Positions 1 through 10,251 are shown, numbered from the stretch's first letter. The stretch is DNA of 64,000 nt from Rickettsiales bacterium (GCA_017999675.1 JAGNLL010000007.1:1-64000), one strand, 5' to 3'. Numbers and translations are program-made. The notes: a model not told the origin generated them from the sequence alone.

Positions 1-44
1 AAAGCAATTGAAATACCAAGTAAAAATAGTTTTTTGGTCTTCAC
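1..44 (-). CDS. Possible N-terminus of an exported protein, cut by the window edge
   Basis: Reading the minus strand from a GTG at 44 gives an open frame to the window edge. It has a short basic start (MKTKK) followed by a hydrophobic run (LFLLGISIA), which looks like the beginning of a signal peptide. It would be divergent from fmt. There is no clear Shine-Dalgarno sequence and only 14 codons are visible, so this may be chance. Confidence 0.3.
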   Translation of the reverse strand, partial: MKTKKLFLLGISIA

Positions 45-129
45 GTTTTTTAACAAATTTTAAGTTGGGAATTTTGAAGAGAGTTTTTTTAGACTGACCA
101 TTCTTAATTCTAAATTCATAAATTTTTTC

Positions 130-1035
130 ATGAAAATTATCTTCATGGGCACGCCGCAATTTTCTTGCCCAACTTTGACAAAACTAATTGCCGACCCAGA
201 TTTTGAAATTGTCGCAGTTTACACCCGCGAACCTCAAATTGCTGGTCGCGGCCACAAATTAACTAACTCACCAATTCACGAATTAGCTCTGCAGCACGGC
301 TTAAAAGTTGTCACGCCAAAAACTTTAAGAAGCGCTGAAGCGCAAAAAGAATTTGCCGATTTTCATGCCGACGCCGCTGTGGTTGTGGCTTACGGCTTGC
401 TTTTGCCGCAAGAAATTCTCGACGCACCAAAATTTGGCTGCCTAAATATTCACCCCTCACTTTTGCCAAAATGGCGTGGAGCTGCTCCAATTCAGCGCCC
501 AATCATGGAAGGTGACGCAGAAACCGGCATTACAATTATTAAAATGGACAAGGGTTTGGACAGTGGCGACATGATTTGCCAAGAAAAATTCGCACTTGAT
601 GGTAGCGAAACCTACAAGAATTTAGCCGAAAAATTGTCGCAAATGGGAGTAGATATTTTGCTAAAAACTTTAAAAAATTTACGCGACAATAAGGTGCTTT
701 TAACCAAGCAAGACAGCTCTTTGATGACCTACGCTAAAAAAATTGAAAAAGCCGAATGTGAAATCGATTGGACAAAATCGGCACGCGAAATTCAAAGAAA
801 AATTCGCGCATTAAACGGCTCACTAGAAGCTTTTTTTATGCACAAAGACGAGAAAATAAAAATTTTTGCTGCCGAAATTCTGGATGAAAATTCTAGCGAA
901 AATGAGGCGGGAAAGATTTTGGATGAAAGGCTGTCGATTCAATGCGGCAAGGGCGTTATCAAACCTCTAATTTTACAACGTCCGGGTAAAAAACCGATGG
1001 CTTTAAGTGAATTTTTACTTGGCTTTAAGCTTTAA
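130..1035 (+). CDS. fmt: Methionyl-tRNA formyltransferase
   Basis: The 301-residue protein formylates Met-tRNA(fMet) with 10-formyl-tetrahydrofolate in the cytoplasm, allowing initiation with fMet. The start MKIIFMGTPQFSCP is typical of the family. The catalytic formyltransferase signature is seen around residues 107-125 (NIHPSLLPKWRGAAPIQRP), followed by GDAETGITIIKMDKGLDSGD, and the small C-terminal tRNA-binding domain is present. Length is normal for the family (about 300-315). The usual partner def is not next to it inside the window. The gene converges on thiE with an 8-base gap. No strong ribosome-binding site is visible, as for many genes here. Confidence 0.95.
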   Translation: MKIIFMGTPQFSCPTLTKLIADPDFEIVAVYTREPQIAGRGHKLTNSPIHELALQHGLKVVTPKTLRSAEAQKEFADFHADAAVVVAYGLLLPQEILDAPKFGCLNIHPSLLPKWRGAAPIQRPIMEGDAETGITIIKMDKGLDSGDMICQEKFALDGSETYKNLAEKLSQMGVDILLKTLKNLRDNKVLLTKQDSSLMTYAKKIEKAECEIDWTKSAREIQRKIRALNGSLEAFFMHKDEKIKIFAAEILDENSSENEAGKILDERLSIQCGKGVIKPLILQRPGKKPMALSEFLLGFKL

Positions 1036-1043
1036 ATAAAAAG

Positions 1044-1664
1044 CTATTTTTGCGTCAAGTTTTTGTACAACTTTTGCAAAGCCACCACCTCTCCTTCTGG
1101 ATGATTCCAAACATAAGAAATTACCGAAACAAAATCTGCGCCAGCCTTAACTAAAGAATAGCAATTTTCATCACTGATTCCGCCAATTGCTACGATTGGT
1201 AAATTCATTATTTCAGCGCACCAAGTAAGAATTTCTGGGGTTGGATTGCCGCGAGATTTTTTGGTTTTGCTCTCAAAAAATGCACCAAAAGAAAGATAGT
1301 CAGCGCCCTGCTCTGCAGCCTCCATTGCCAAATGCCTTGAGTCATAGCAACTAGCACCAATTACGAAATTTTGCGGAGATTTTTTACGCACCAGCGCAAT
1401 TGAACCATCTTCAACACCAAGGTGAACACCGTCAGCTTCAACATCGGCGGCTATTTCGTAAGAGTCGTTGAGTAAAAAAAGGCAGTTATTTGCGTGGCAG
1501 ATTTTTTTTAATTCGTGGGAGATTTTTTTGATTTCTGCGGCTTCGTAGTTTTTCAAACGAAGCTGAAAGACTGGAACTAGCGAGGTTTTTAAAGCGTTTT
1601 CGAGGCGCGAGGAGAATGATTTTAAATCGATTTGCGGGGGAGAAATAAGGTAGATTTGAGACAT
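1044..1664 (-). CDS. thiE: Thiamine-phosphate synthase
   Basis: The 206-residue TIM-barrel protein joins HMP pyrophosphate and thiazole phosphate to give thiamine phosphate. Family motifs visible are DGVHLGVEDGS (pyrophosphate/Mg binding), IGASCYDS, DYLSFGAFF followed by a KSRGNPTP segment, and the phosphate-binding VAIGGISDEN near the C-terminus. Length is normal (about 205-215). No other thi gene lies nearby and no TPP riboswitch signature was seen upstream, so the rest of the pathway or a precursor salvage route must be elsewhere. It lies downstream of ftsZ on the same strand, but a hairpin separates the two. Confidence 0.9.
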   Translation of the reverse strand: MSQIYLISPPQIDLKSFSSRLENALKTSLVPVFQLRLKNYEAAEIKKISHELKKICHANNCLFLLNDSYEIAADVEADGVHLGVEDGSIALVRKKSPQNFVIGASCYDSRHLAMEAAEQGADYLSFGAFFESKTKKSRGNPTPEILTWCAEIMNLPIVAIGGISDENCYSLVKAGADFVSVISYVWNHPEGEVVALQKLYKNLTQK

Positions 1665-1697
1665 TTGTTTTTTTTTGTAAAAAGGAGAGAGGCGCGT

Positions 1698-1732
1698 AAA
1701 AATGGATTACCGCGGCACCAGTAATCCATTTT
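1698..1732 (-). terminator. Hairpin terminator downstream of ftsZ
   Basis: A 12-bp perfect stem (AAAATGGATTAC paired with GTAATCCATTTT) with an 11-base loop lies just after the ftsZ stop codon. The A/T-rich stem base gives a T-run when read on the minus strand. It separates ftsZ from thiE. Confidence 0.6.
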
Positions 1733-1739
1733 AAAAAAC

Positions 1740-3455
1740 TTACTTCTTACGTCTAAAAAACGCCGGAACATTTAAAATATCGTCTTCAACCTTATCGCTG
1801 CCAACACCAGATTCTTCTTCATCAAAAATAGTAGCGCTAAAAAACTCACGACGCTTTTTTTCAACATCAGCAGACTTCTCTGGCGCGCGAGTTTTTAACT
1901 TTTGTGGCACAGGCTTTACCACTTCAATTTCTTCGACTTCTTCTTGTTCTTGCTCAACTTCTTTAGTTTCAAATTTATCTTCATCTCTCACTTTTGACGA
2001 CGAATTCATGAAACTAAACAAACTAAAACCACTACTTTCTTTTTTAGCTGCTGGCTTTTTAGCGCTTGGCTTTGCTTGCTTTTCAACAGTCACCGATTTT
2101 CTGATTTCAATTTTTTCTTCGATAATTTCTTCCTCATCGAACTCTTCTTCGTGAAGTTTTTCTTCTAACTCTTTACCAAAAAAGCTCACTTGAGCAAAGC
2201 CATTTTCGTCAACAATGTTGTGCTTTTTTTCGTGAGATTCTTTGCCGTAGGAGTGGTTTTCTTCTTTGGCGTAAGATTTTTTTGGAGTGAAATTAACGTC
2301 GCTAATTTCTTCAACTTCTTCTTCGTCAATTTTTGTTGAAACACCTGGATCAAAAAAGCTTTTTTCGGCTTTGTGTTTTGCGTTACCAGTTTCTGACAAG
2401 TTAACTTTGAACCTGCTTGGCTCGTTAGTTTCTGGGGCTTTTAAGGCCTCACGTCTAAATTCGTCAGCGTCAATTCCGGTTGCGACAACTGAGATTCTGA
2501 TTTTGCCTTTCATATTTTCGTTGAAGGCGGATCCAAAAATAATGTTGGCACTTGAATCAACTTCTTTCTTAATTGCATTCACCGCCATATCAGCTTCAAA
2601 TAGCGTCATGTCTGGGCCGCCAGTCATGTTAACTAGCACGCCTTTTGCACCTTTAATTGAAATATCGTCAAGAAGTGGATTTGAAATAGCAGCTTCGCAA
2701 GCAGCAATAGCGCGGTTTTCACCAGTTGCCTCACCTGTTCCCATCATCGCTTTACCCATTTTAGTCATGATGGTTCTGATGTCAGCAAAGTCCAAATTAA
2801 CTAGACCAGGCATGGTGATAAGATCAGTAATTCCGCGAACACCGGCGTGCAAAACGTCGTCAGCCATTTTAAAAGCTGATTCAAAAGTTGTGTGCTCGTT
2901 AGCAATTCTAAAAAGATTTTGATTTGGAATTACGATTAAGGTGTCGACATATTTTTTTAATTCTTCAATGCCAGCTTCCGCGGTTTCCATGCGATATTTT
3001 CCTTCAAAGTGAAAAGGTTTCGTCACAACACCAACTGTTAAAATATCACGTTCGCGCGCAAGTTTGGCAATTACTGGAGCAGCGCCAGTTCCGGTTCCAC
3101 CACCCATTCCGGCAGCGATAAAAATCATGTTATTGCCTTCAAGAAGTCTTTCGATTTCTTCAATATTTTCTTCGGCAGCAGCGCGCCCGCGATCAGGAAA
3201 AGAGCCAGCTCCCAAACCTTTTGTGGTTTTTACACCAAGCTGAATTTTATGCTCAGCTAGTGAGTTTTGCAGAGCCTGTGCGTCAGTATTTGCCGCAACA
3301 AATTCAACTCCTTCAAGGTTAGAACGAATCATATTATTCACCGCGTTTCCGCCAGCGCCACCAGCACCAAAAATTGTAATACGAGGCTTCAAAAGATCTG
3401 GCTGAGGAATATCAAGTTTTAAAGACATAGATTTAGTTTTTCTTGGTTTAGTCAT
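1740..3455 (-). CDS. ftsZ: Cell division protein FtsZ with long C-terminal linker
   Basis: The 571-residue tubulin-like GTPase polymerises into the division ring. The GTPase domain covers about residues 24-340, with the tubulin signature GGGTGTG at 118-124 and the NTDAQAL and NPLLDD blocks also visible. It is followed by an acidic, lysine/glutamate-rich, low-complexity linker of about 200 residues. The extreme C-terminus [13 protein letters not shown] matches the conserved FtsA/ZipA-binding tail of alphaproteobacterial FtsZ. Length exceeds E. coli FtsZ (383) but is usual for alphaproteobacteria. ftsA and ftsQ are not adjacent. The first ten residues ([10 protein letters not shown]) may be extra, since a second Met lies at position 10. 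Confidence 0.96.
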   Translation of the reverse strand: MTKPRKTKSMSLKLDIPQPDLLKPRITIFGAGGAGGNAVNNMIRSNLEGVEFVAANTDAQALQNSLAEHKIQLGVKTTKGLGAGSFPDRGRAAAEENIEEIERLLEGNNMIFIAAGMGGGTGTGAAPVIAKLARERDILTVGVVTKPFHFEGKYRMETAEAGIEELKKYVDTLIVIPNQNLFRIANEHTTFESAFKMADDVLHAGVRGITDLITMPGLVNLDFADIRTIMTKMGKAMMGTGEATGENRAIAACEAAISNPLLDDISIKGAKGVLVNMTGGPDMTLFEADMAVNAIKKEVDSSANIIFGSAFNENMKGKIRISVVATGIDADEFRREALKAPETNEPSRFKVNLSETGNAKHKAEKSFFDPGVSTKIDEEEVEEISDVNFTPKKSYAKEENHSYGKESHEKKHNIVDENGFAQVSFFGKELEEKLHEEEFDEEEIIEEKIEIRKSVTVEKQAKPSAKKPAAKKESSGFSLFSFMNSSSKVRDEDKFETKEVEQEQEEVEEIEVVKPVPQKLKTRAPEKSADVEKKRREFFSATIFDEEESGVGSDKVEDDILNVPAFFRRKK

Positions 3456-3495
3456 AAAAAATTGGAAAGAAAATTTCGTGTTTTTGTTCTGAATT

Positions 3496-4611
3496 TTAGA
3501 TCTTCAAGCTGTCATTCGTCACAGCATTTTTATGTGTCACTAAAGTTGTTTTTACAATTTCGTCTTCAAGATCAATTACAATTGAGCCCTTCTCCTTACT
3601 AGCTAAAAGCTCGATGAAGTTAAAAACATTTTTTGCAAAAAGTTTACTAGCATCTCCAGCAATTCGGCTTGGAAAATTTTCGTGACCAATAATTTTTACA
3701 CCACCAATTTCAATAATTTTTCCCATTTCGGTCAAAGCACAATTGCCGCCATTTACCGCCGCTAAATCAACAATAATCGCGCCCGCTTTCATTGATTTTA
3801 CCATTTCTTCTGAAATTAAAATCGGCGCTTTTTTTCCTGGAATGAGCGCGGTGGCAATTACAACATCTTGATTTTTGATAGTGTCTTTTAGCAATTGCTC
3901 TTGGAGTTTTTTATATTCGTCACTCATTTCTTTGGCGTAAACTCCGTCGTTTTTTTCGTCAGTTTTTACTTCAATAAATTTTGCTCCCAAGCTTTGCACT
4001 TGCTCTTTTGCAGCAGCGCGCACGTCAAAAGCCGAAACTATTGCGCCTAATCTTTTTGCCGTTGCTATCGCCTGCAAGCCCGCAACTCCAGCGCCTAAAA
4101 TTAAAAACTTCGCTGCAGAAATCGTGCCAGCCGCTGTCATCATCATTGGCACTGCTTTTGGCATTTCGTAGGCAGCTTCAATCACCGAAATGTATCCAGC
4201 CAAATTGCTTTGTGACGAAAGAGTATCCATCGATTGCGCACGTGTACTACGTGGCAAAAGCTCTAGTGCAAAAGCCGAAACATTTTTCTGCGCCAGTTCG
4301 GCGATTTTTTCTTTGTAAAAATATGGATTTAGTAATGCAGCAAAAACCACGCCAGACTTGGCTTTAGAAAAATCGATGTCAGATCTTTGTACCGAAATGA
4401 TTACGTCAACTTCAGGTAAAATTTGCGAAATATCTGCAACAATTTTTGCACCAACTTTTTCAAAATCGGCATCAGAAATAGAAGATTTTTCACCCGCTTT
4501 TGATTCAACAAGAATTTCAATTCCTAATTTTTGATACTTTGAAACTAGCTCAGGAGTAAGGGCCACACGATTTTCGTTTTTGTGACTTTCTTTTAAAACT
4601 AGGAGTTTCAT
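3496..4611 (-). CDS. pntA: NAD(P) transhydrogenase subunit alpha part 1 (PntAA type)
   Basis: The 371-residue protein is the NAD(H)-binding domain I of proton-translocating transhydrogenase, which makes NADPH using the proton gradient. Motifs include the start [17 protein letters not shown], the signature [20 protein letters not shown] around residues 126-146, the Rossmann glycine motif [19 protein letters not shown], and [17 protein letters not shown]. It carries no membrane segments, as in the split three-subunit form. pntAB and pntB are not adjacent, unlike the usual operon. Alanine dehydrogenase is a relative, but the [13 protein letters not shown] block favours transhydrogenase. Confidence 0.88.
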   Translation of the reverse strand: MKLLVLKESHKNENRVALTPELVSKYQKLGIEILVESKAGEKSSISDADFEKVGAKIVADISQILPEVDVIISVQRSDIDFSKAKSGVVFAALLNPYFYKEKIAELAQKNVSAFALELLPRSTRAQSMDTLSSQSNLAGYISVIEAAYEMPKAVPMMMTAAGTISAAKFLILGAGVAGLQAIATAKRLGAIVSAFDVRAAAKEQVQSLGAKFIEVKTDEKNDGVYAKEMSDEYKKLQEQLLKDTIKNQDVVIATALIPGKKAPILISEEMVKSMKAGAIIVDLAAVNGGNCALTEMGKIIEIGGVKIIGHENFPSRIAGDASKLFAKNVFNFIELLASKEKGSIVIDLEDEIVKTTLVTHKNAVTNDSLKI

Positions 4612-4642
4612 GGGGGATTTAAAAAGTTGGGAGTTTGTATTT

Positions 4643-4713
4643 CCGCTTTCACTTCGCTAAAGCGCGGCTACTAGTCCATAGTGGGCTAGCTGCGCTGTAG
4701 CGAAGCGAAAGCG
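4643..4713. repeat. Palindromic element next to tRNA-Leu
   Basis: A long imperfect inverted repeat forms a hairpin directly downstream of the tRNA-Leu 3' end. Its right arm (about 4690-4714) shares a run of over 20 bases with the element inside rnpB at about 46646-46670. It may also serve as a transcription terminator or processing signal for the tRNA. Confidence 0.7.
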
Positions 4714-4715
4714 AG

Positions 4716-4802
4716 TGGTACGGTCGAGAAGATTTGAACTTCCACGGGTTTTACCCCACAACGACCTCAACGTTGCGCGTATACCAATTCCGCCACGACC
4801 GC
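4716..4802 (-). tRNA. tRNA-Leu (GAG)
   Basis: On the minus strand the acceptor arm GCGGTCG pairs with CGACCGT, followed by an encoded ACCA. The anticodon stem CAACG/CGTTG frames the loop TTGAGGT, giving anticodon GAG. There is a long variable arm (TGGGGTAAAACCCGT), as in class II tRNAs, and a T-arm GGAAG-TTCAAAT-CTTCT. The 87-base length including CCA is typical of tRNA-Leu. Confidence 0.95.
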
Positions 4803-4812
4803 ATATTTTTTC

Positions 4813-7800
4813 TTAACTCACTAGAGGTTTTAACCTATTCAAAGCCACGATAAACACAGATAAATCGTGGTTTGGATTGGTTTTTAGATCTGAAGTAAAA
4901 TTGTCAAAACGCTCAACTAAAAAGTCGACAGTTTTAATCCAATTTTCTACAGAATTTTCTTCGCAAAGAGTTTTATCTTCGCAACTAAAATCAACAACCT
5001 GTTTAGCAATTTTCATTTGGTAAGAATAAAGATCTTCGAGAATTGTTTTGCTCGAAAGTTTTTGCCAATGATCGTTGAAAGTTAGATTTGAAACCTTGCT
5101 GCGCAGCCATTTGAGAGAAAATCTGGTGCCAACAGCAAAGTAAATTTTAGCAATTGTTTTGAGATCAAAATTTGACGCGGCAGAAATTTCTGCAATGTCA
5201 AAAGCTGATGCAACTGGATCCATCGCCGCAATTTTTGCAGCTAGTTTGCGATCAACATTATTTAGGCAATAACGCTCAATTTTTCTTTCAAAAGAATCGC
5301 GAGACGCTTGCGCTAGAACTTGCGACAACACAGCAGAAAGCTCGTCGGCAATTTTTCTAAAGCGTGTAACCGTCGTTAAAACATTACCTTTAGATTGATT
5401 GCGCAACAGCCACATTACCGATCTTTCAAGTAATTTATTCGCACTCAAAAACATTTGCGTTTGAATGTGAGCGGCAATTTTTCCGTCAAGTTTTTCAACT
5501 TCTTCCCACACTTCTCTCAGTCTAAATGAATCACAGGCGATGATGAAACTTCTTACAACATCAGCAACGCTAAAACCGCTATCTTGGCAGATTTGGTTGA
5601 TGAACGTAATGCCAATTCTATTAACAACAAAATTGGTAATTTGCGTTGCGATAATTTCGTTTCTTAGTTGGTGATTGGTGATTTCATCAGCAAATTTTTT
5701 CTGCAACAAAGTTGGAAAATAAGAAAATAATTCAGTCTCAAAATATTTATCTTTAACCAAGCTTGAAGATAAAATTTGGTTGTAAATATCCATTTTAGAA
5801 TAAGCCAACATCACGCAAAGCTCTGGGCGAGTAAGACCAATTTTATCAACCTGTCTTTTGTCGATTTCTTTTTTCGAAGGCAAAAATTCTATTTTGCGAT
5901 TTAGGAAACCGCTTTTTTCAAGCTTGTCTAAAAATTGCGCTTGCTCACCAAGAGCCGAAAGACCTTGCGATTTGGCAATTGAAATTGCCTGAGTTTGCAG
6001 GCGATTGTCGCTTAAAACTAACTCTGAAACCTCGTCAGTCATTGCTGCAAGAACTTTATTTCTTTCTTCTAAAGTAATTTTTTTCTCACGCATTGCAGCG
6101 GTAAGCGCAATTTTAATATTTACCTCGTGATCTGAGCAATCAACACCAGCCGAGTTGTCCATTGCATCGGTGTTGATACAGCCACCATTTAGAGCATATT
6201 CGATACGGCCTTTTTGTGTGAAGCCAAGATTTCCACCCTCGCCCACAACTTTGCAGCGAAGCTCACTGCCATTAATGCGAAGCTCGTCGTTGGCACGATC
6301 TCCAACTTCTTGGTTTGACTCGTCAGACGCTTTTACGTAAGTGCCAATGCCACCATTCCACAATAGATCAACTGGGGCTTTTAAAATTGCCCTAATCAAA
6401 TCTGTTGGTGTTAACTCATCTTCTTCAATTGACAAAACAGCTTTGATTTCTGCAGAAATTTTAATTGATTTTGCACTTCTTTCAAAGATGCCGCCACCTT
6501 TTGAAATTAAAGATTTGTCGTAATCCATCCAGCTTGAGCGAGGCAGATTAAACATGCGTTCGCGCTCTACAAAAGATTTTGCCGCGTTAGGATTTGGATC
6601 GAAGAAAATATGCATGTGGTTAAAAGCAGCCACCAATTTGATGTGCTTTGAAAGCAACATGCCGTTTCCAAAAACGTCTCCGGCTAAATCGCCAATTCCA
6701 ACGCAGGTGAAATCTTGACTTTGAGTATCAACGCCCATTTCGCGGAAGTGACGCATGACCGAAACCCAGCCGCCTTTTGCGGTAATTCCCATTTTTTTAT
6801 GGTCGTAGCCAACTGAACCACCAGAGGCAAAGGCATCTCCAAGCCAAAAATTATATTCGGCAGAAATTGCGTTAGCGATGTCAGAGAAAGTTGCGGTACC
6901 TTTGTCGGCAGCAACAACCAAATAAGGATCAGACGCATCATGCATTACAACTCTTTGTGGATGCTCAATTTTATTATTAACCACGTTGTCAGTGATGTCT
7001 AAAAGGCCGCGCAAGAAAGTTTGGTAGCACTCGATACCTTCTTTTTGAATTTCGTCACGACCTAGACCAGTCATGTCGCGCTTCAAAACGAAGCCACCTT
7101 TTGAGCCAACCGGAACAATCACGGCATTTTTGGTGGTTTGAGCTTTTACCAAGCCAAGAACTTCGGTTCTAAAATCTTCACCGCGATCAGACCAACGAAG
7201 GCCGCCGCGCGCAACTTTGCCGCCGCGCAAGTGAATTGCTTCAACACGCGCCGAATAAACAAAAATTTCAGCGTAAGGCAGTGGCAATGGAAGCTCAGGA
7301 ACTTTTTTGCAGTCTAGCTTGAATGAAACGTAGCCTTTGAAGCCGCCGTCTTTTGAAATTTGGTAATAGTTGGTGCGGATTGTGGCAGTGATTACTCCTA
7401 AAAATCTTCTCACGATGGCGTCGTCAGTGATGTCTTTTACTTTGCTTAAGCCTTCAGTGATTTGGGCAGAGATTTTTTCAATTTTCTTTTGTCTTTCTGG
7501 TAAAGAAATTTTTAGCGACGGATCAAATTTGGTCTCAAACATTTCAACCAAAAGCTTGGTCAGATCGGCATATTTTACCAAAACTTCTGCGATGTGAGCT
7601 TGGCTGTAGCGGAAGCCTGTTTGGTAAAGATATTTTGTGTAAGCACGAAGTATGTACACTTGCTTCCAATGCAAATCTGCCGTGACTACAAGCTTGTTTA
7701 AAAAGCCAACTTGCATCACGTTTTTCCAAATCAAAGAAACCGTTTCTTCGAAGTTAGCTTTAATTTGTTCAGAAAATTTGTGGCCTTGCTTGCTCAAATT

Positions 7801-9636
7801 TAAGTGAAAGTAGTGAATCCAAACCTTTTGTTTTGATCTATTTTTAGCATCTTCTTCAATGCCTACAACGTAGGTGTGCTCTTGAATTACGTTAAAACCA
7901 AAACTCTCAAGAGTTGGCATTATTTCAGAGAGGATAATCTCTTTTTCAGGAGAATAGATTTTAAGCTCAGCAACATCTGCAGCTAAAAGCTCAGAAGATT
8001 TGTAAAGATCAAACAAGGCAGATTTTGACTGCAAACAATCTTCAATTCGCGAAATATCAATTGCGGCGCGCTTTGGATCAAAACGAGTTGTGTAGCTAAG
8101 CGAGAAGGCATTTTTATATTTAGCAAAAAGTGAAAGTTGTTTTTCGCTACCAAATTTTTCCGCAACAGCCTCAGCCAAATCGTCGCTCCAAACGCGAGTC
8201 ATTTTACAAATTTCTCTTTCTGCCGCAAGTTCGCTAACATTAGGAATTCCTTTGTTGGTGCGCACAATTACGTGAAATCTAATTAGGTTAGCTTCGGTAA
8301 TTTGCACAAAAGAATCAGCAACTTCGCCTTGGTAAATTTCTGACAAATATTCTTTTATTTTTTCGCGCAATTCGGAATTGCTACGGTCGCGTGGTGTAAA
8401 AATTAGACAACTAACGAAGCGATTAAATTTATCTTTGCGTGCAAAGAAGCGAACTGCCGAACGACCACAAATTGCCACAATTCCCGTAGCATTTTTAAGT
8501 AAATCTTTGGCGCTAATTTGAAAAAGTTCGTCGCGCGGGTAAGACTCCAAAACAGAAAGTAGTTCTTTGTAATTATGGCTGCCTTTCGCGTATCCTGAAT
8601 CTGCAATTACCTTGGCAACTTTGCCGCGAACAAGAGGAATTGAGCTGATGCTTTCGTGATAAGTTGACGAGGTAAAAAGACCTACAAATCTAAATTCTCC
8701 AACCACTTTTCCGTCGGCAGAAATTTTTTGAACGCGAATTCTTTCGGCGTTAGTATTTCTGTGAATTTTTGAGCGATAACGCGATTTTAAAACTTCAATT
8801 ACGTAAGGATTTGCAATTGAATCGCACACTTCTTCAAAAGATGAATTCAAAACTTCTGGTCTAAATTCGTCATGTTTTGAGCGAAAAATTCCAAAACCTT
8901 CTTGTGCAGCTTCTAAGCGATATTCGCCTTTTTTAACTTCTCTAATATTAAATTCTTTGGCGCCAAGAAGGATGAAATTTCCACCACCAACCCAAGAAAG
9001 AAATTCTTTAATTTCGACAACTTCTTTGCTGGTTTTTTTAGCGTTATCGATTTGCTTTGAGGCTTTATTTGTTAGCTCAACCATCTCTTTCCAGTCTTCG
9101 ACTACCAAGCCAACAGTTTCAAAAATTTTGCTGATTTTATCGCTTAACATTTTGACGTCAGACTCTGAAGTAATTTTGCCCAAATGAAGCTGAATTACAG
9201 ACTCTTGCTTAGAGTTTTTGTCGGCAGAAATATTTTCTAATTTGCCATTTTTACCGCGAGATACTGAGTAAATTGGGTGAATAATATTTTTAATTTTAAT
9301 GCCAAGTTTATCGAGGCAAGACACCACCGAATCAACCAAAAATGGCATGTCGTCGTTAACGATGTCGATAAAAGTGTAAGAAGATTCAAAGCCATCTTTT
9401 TTTACACTCGGGTTGTGAATTTTAATTTTAACTTCACCCGCTTTTCTTGTTAGAAAAGAATCAAAGCTAACGACTGCAGCATTGTATAAATCTTCCGCCG
9501 AGTAACCGATAAAATCATGGGCGGTATTTTCTGAATAAAAATCTTTTACAAAACTTGTAAATACTTGCTTATCAAAGCCTTCTGGCTGTTTTTTCTTTTT
9601 TGAAAAATCAATTACTTGCTCAATAATTTTTTGCAT
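4813..9636 (-). CDS. gdh: NAD-specific glutamate dehydrogenase, large type
   Basis: The protein of about 1,607 residues deaminates glutamate to 2-oxoglutarate with NAD, feeding amino-acid carbon into the TCA cycle. It belongs to the very large (about 180 kDa) Bac_GDH family known from Rickettsia, Caulobacter and Pseudomonas. The catalytic core lies around residues 790-1230, with RGGKVARGGLRWSDR, the lysine-containing block VPVGSKGGFVLKRDM, GDLAGDVFGNGMLLS and the NAD-binding region VGEGGNLGFTQKGRIEYA. Long regulatory N- and C-terminal parts flank it. I chose the ATG at 9636; an in-frame TTG at 9666 overlaps the infC terminator hairpin. Such an enzyme fits growth on host or environmental amino acids. 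Confidence 0.95.
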   Translation of the reverse strand: MQKIIEQVIDFSKKKKQPEGFDKQVFTSFVKDFYSENTAHDFIGYSAEDLYNAAVVSFDSFLTRKAGEVKIKIHNPSVKKDGFESSYTFIDIVNDDMPFLVDSVVSCLDKLGIKIKNIIHPIYSVSRGKNGKLENISADKNSKQESVIQLHLGKITSESDVKMLSDKISKIFETVGLVVEDWKEMVELTNKASKQIDNAKKTSKEVVEIKEFLSWVGGGNFILLGAKEFNIREVKKGEYRLEAAQEGFGIFRSKHDEFRPEVLNSSFEEVCDSIANPYVIEVLKSRYRSKIHRNTNAERIRVQKISADGKVVGEFRFVGLFTSSTYHESISSIPLVRGKVAKVIADSGYAKGSHNYKELLSVLESYPRDELFQISAKDLLKNATGIVAICGRSAVRFFARKDKFNRFVSCLIFTPRDRSNSELREKIKEYLSEIYQGEVADSFVQITEANLIRFHVIVRTNKGIPNVSELAAEREICKMTRVWSDDLAEAVAEKFGSEKQLSLFAKYKNAFSLSYTTRFDPKRAAIDISRIEDCLQSKSALFDLYKSSELLAADVAELKIYSPEKEIILSEIMPTLESFGFNVIQEHTYVVGIEEDAKNRSKQKVWIHYFHLNLSKQGHKFSEQIKANFEETVSLIWKNVMQVGFLNKLVVTADLHWKQVYILRAYTKYLYQTGFRYSQAHIAEVLVKYADLTKLLVEMFETKFDPSLKISLPERQKKIEKISAQITEGLSKVKDITDDAIVRRFLGVITATIRTNYYQISKDGGFKGYVSFKLDCKKVPELPLPLPYAEIFVYSARVEAIHLRGGKVARGGLRWSDRGEDFRTEVLGLVKAQTTKNAVIVPVGSKGGFVLKRDMTGLGRDEIQKEGIECYQTFLRGLLDITDNVVNNKIEHPQRVVMHDASDPYLVVAADKGTATFSDIANAISAEYNFWLGDAFASGGSVGYDHKKMGITAKGGWVSVMRHFREMGVDTQSQDFTCVGIGDLAGDVFGNGMLLSKHIKLVAAFNHMHIFFDPNPNAAKSFVERERMFNLPRSSWMDYDKSLISKGGGIFERSAKSIKISAEIKAVLSIEEDELTPTDLIRAILKAPVDLLWNGGIGTYVKASDESNQEVGDRANDELRINGSELRCKVVGEGGNLGFTQKGRIEYALNGGCINTDAMDNSAGVDCSDHEVNIKIALTAAMREKKITLEERNKVLAAMTDEVSELVLSDNRLQTQAISIAKSQGLSALGEQAQFLDKLEKSGFLNRKIEFLPSKKEIDKRQVDKIGLTRPELCVMLAYSKMDIYNQILSSSLVKDKYFETELFSYFPTLLQKKFADEITNHQLRNEIIATQITNFVVNRIGITFINQICQDSGFSVADVVRSFIIACDSFRLREVWEEVEKLDGKIAAHIQTQMFLSANKLLERSVMWLLRNQSKGNVLTTVTRFRKIADELSAVLSQVLAQASRDSFERKIERYCLNNVDRKLAAKIAAMDPVASAFDIAEISAASNFDLKTIAKIYFAVGTRFSLKWLRSKVSNLTFNDHWQKLSSKTILEDLYSYQMKIAKQVVDFSCEDKTLCEENSVENWIKTVDFLVERFDNFTSDLKTNPNHDLSVFIVALNRLKPLVS

Positions 9637-9671
9637 TTTTTTTATAAATTTTAGATTTGTTGCCAAAAAAT

Positions 9672-9702
9672 AAAGGCCCTGCGCTTGTGGCGCACGGCCT
9701 TT
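9672..9702 (-). terminator. Intrinsic terminator after infC
   Basis: The stem AAAGGCC/GGCCTTT with an inner GCGC/GCGC pairing is followed on the minus strand by a T-rich run. It lies 10 bases after the infC stop and before the gdh start. Confidence 0.75.
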
Positions 9703-9711
9703 GTTTAAATT

Positions 9712-10251
9712 TTATTTTTTAATCAAAATTCCCACCATTTGCATGCCTTCTAACCTTGGATTTACCTCAGGCTTAGCAAATTCTTCGGTGTCGCGCAAAA
9801 TATCTGCCATCATTTTTTCAGCCAAATCACGGTGAGTAATTTCGCGGCCTTTCATTCTGATGCTAACTTTTACTTTGTTTCCTTTTTCAATGAACTCTTT
9901 GGTGTGTCTAATTTTTGTGTCGTAATCACCTTTGCCAATATTGATTGTCATCTTGATTTCTTTGACCTCGACCACTTTTTGCTTCTTTTTGGCGTCTGCG
10001 GTTTTTTTCTGAATTTCGTATTTCATCTTGCCAAAATTAGCAATTTTACACACTGGCGGAGCAGCGTTTGGCGACACTTCAACCAAGTCTAAATTGACTT
10101 CTTGGGCCATTCTAATGCCTTCAGCAACCGTGGTCACTCCAAACATATTTCCTTCGTGATCAATTAGCCTGATTTCTTTGGCTTTAATTTGGTCGTTAAT
10201 TTTGAAGGGATTATTAGAAGTTGGCTGTTGTTGCGGTTTTGCTGGTCTCAC
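9712..10251 (-). CDS. infC: Translation initiation factor IF-3
   Basis: IF-3 binds the 30S subunit and controls start-codon selection. The N-domain has NDQIKAKEIRLIDHEGNMFG, the linker is lysine-rich, and the C-domain has EVKEIKMTINIGKGDYDTK and the VSIRMKGREITHRDL block, ending EGMQMVGILIKK. The start is uncertain. The long frame opens at a TTG (10317) with an uncharacteristic hydrophobic N-terminus. The GTG at 10251 gives a family-like start (MRPAKPQQQP), and an ATT at 10266 is also possible, because infC commonly uses rare start codons for autoregulation. It is the last gene of a bamE-lipoprotein-yraN-infC run and is followed by a terminator. rpmI and rplT are not next to it. Confidence 0.9.
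   Translation of the reverse strand: MRPAKPQQQPTSNNPFKINDQIKAKEIRLIDHEGNMFGVTTVAEGIRMAQEVNLDLVEVSPNAAPPVCKIANFGKMKYEIQKKTADAKKKQKVVEVKEIKMTINIGKGDYDTKIRHTKEFIEKGNKVKVSIRMKGREITHRDLAEKMMADILRDTEEFAKPEVNPRLEGMQMVGILIKK

Noticed and set aside
1665-1739. TPP riboswitch between ftsZ and thiE
   Set aside because: No conserved THI-box elements were seen; the region holds only a terminator-like hairpin.
2287-2922. Long open frame opposite ftsZ
   Set aside because: It is the antisense shadow of the strongly conserved FtsZ GTPase domain, and its translation is a low-complexity Ser/Leu/Ile-rich sequence.
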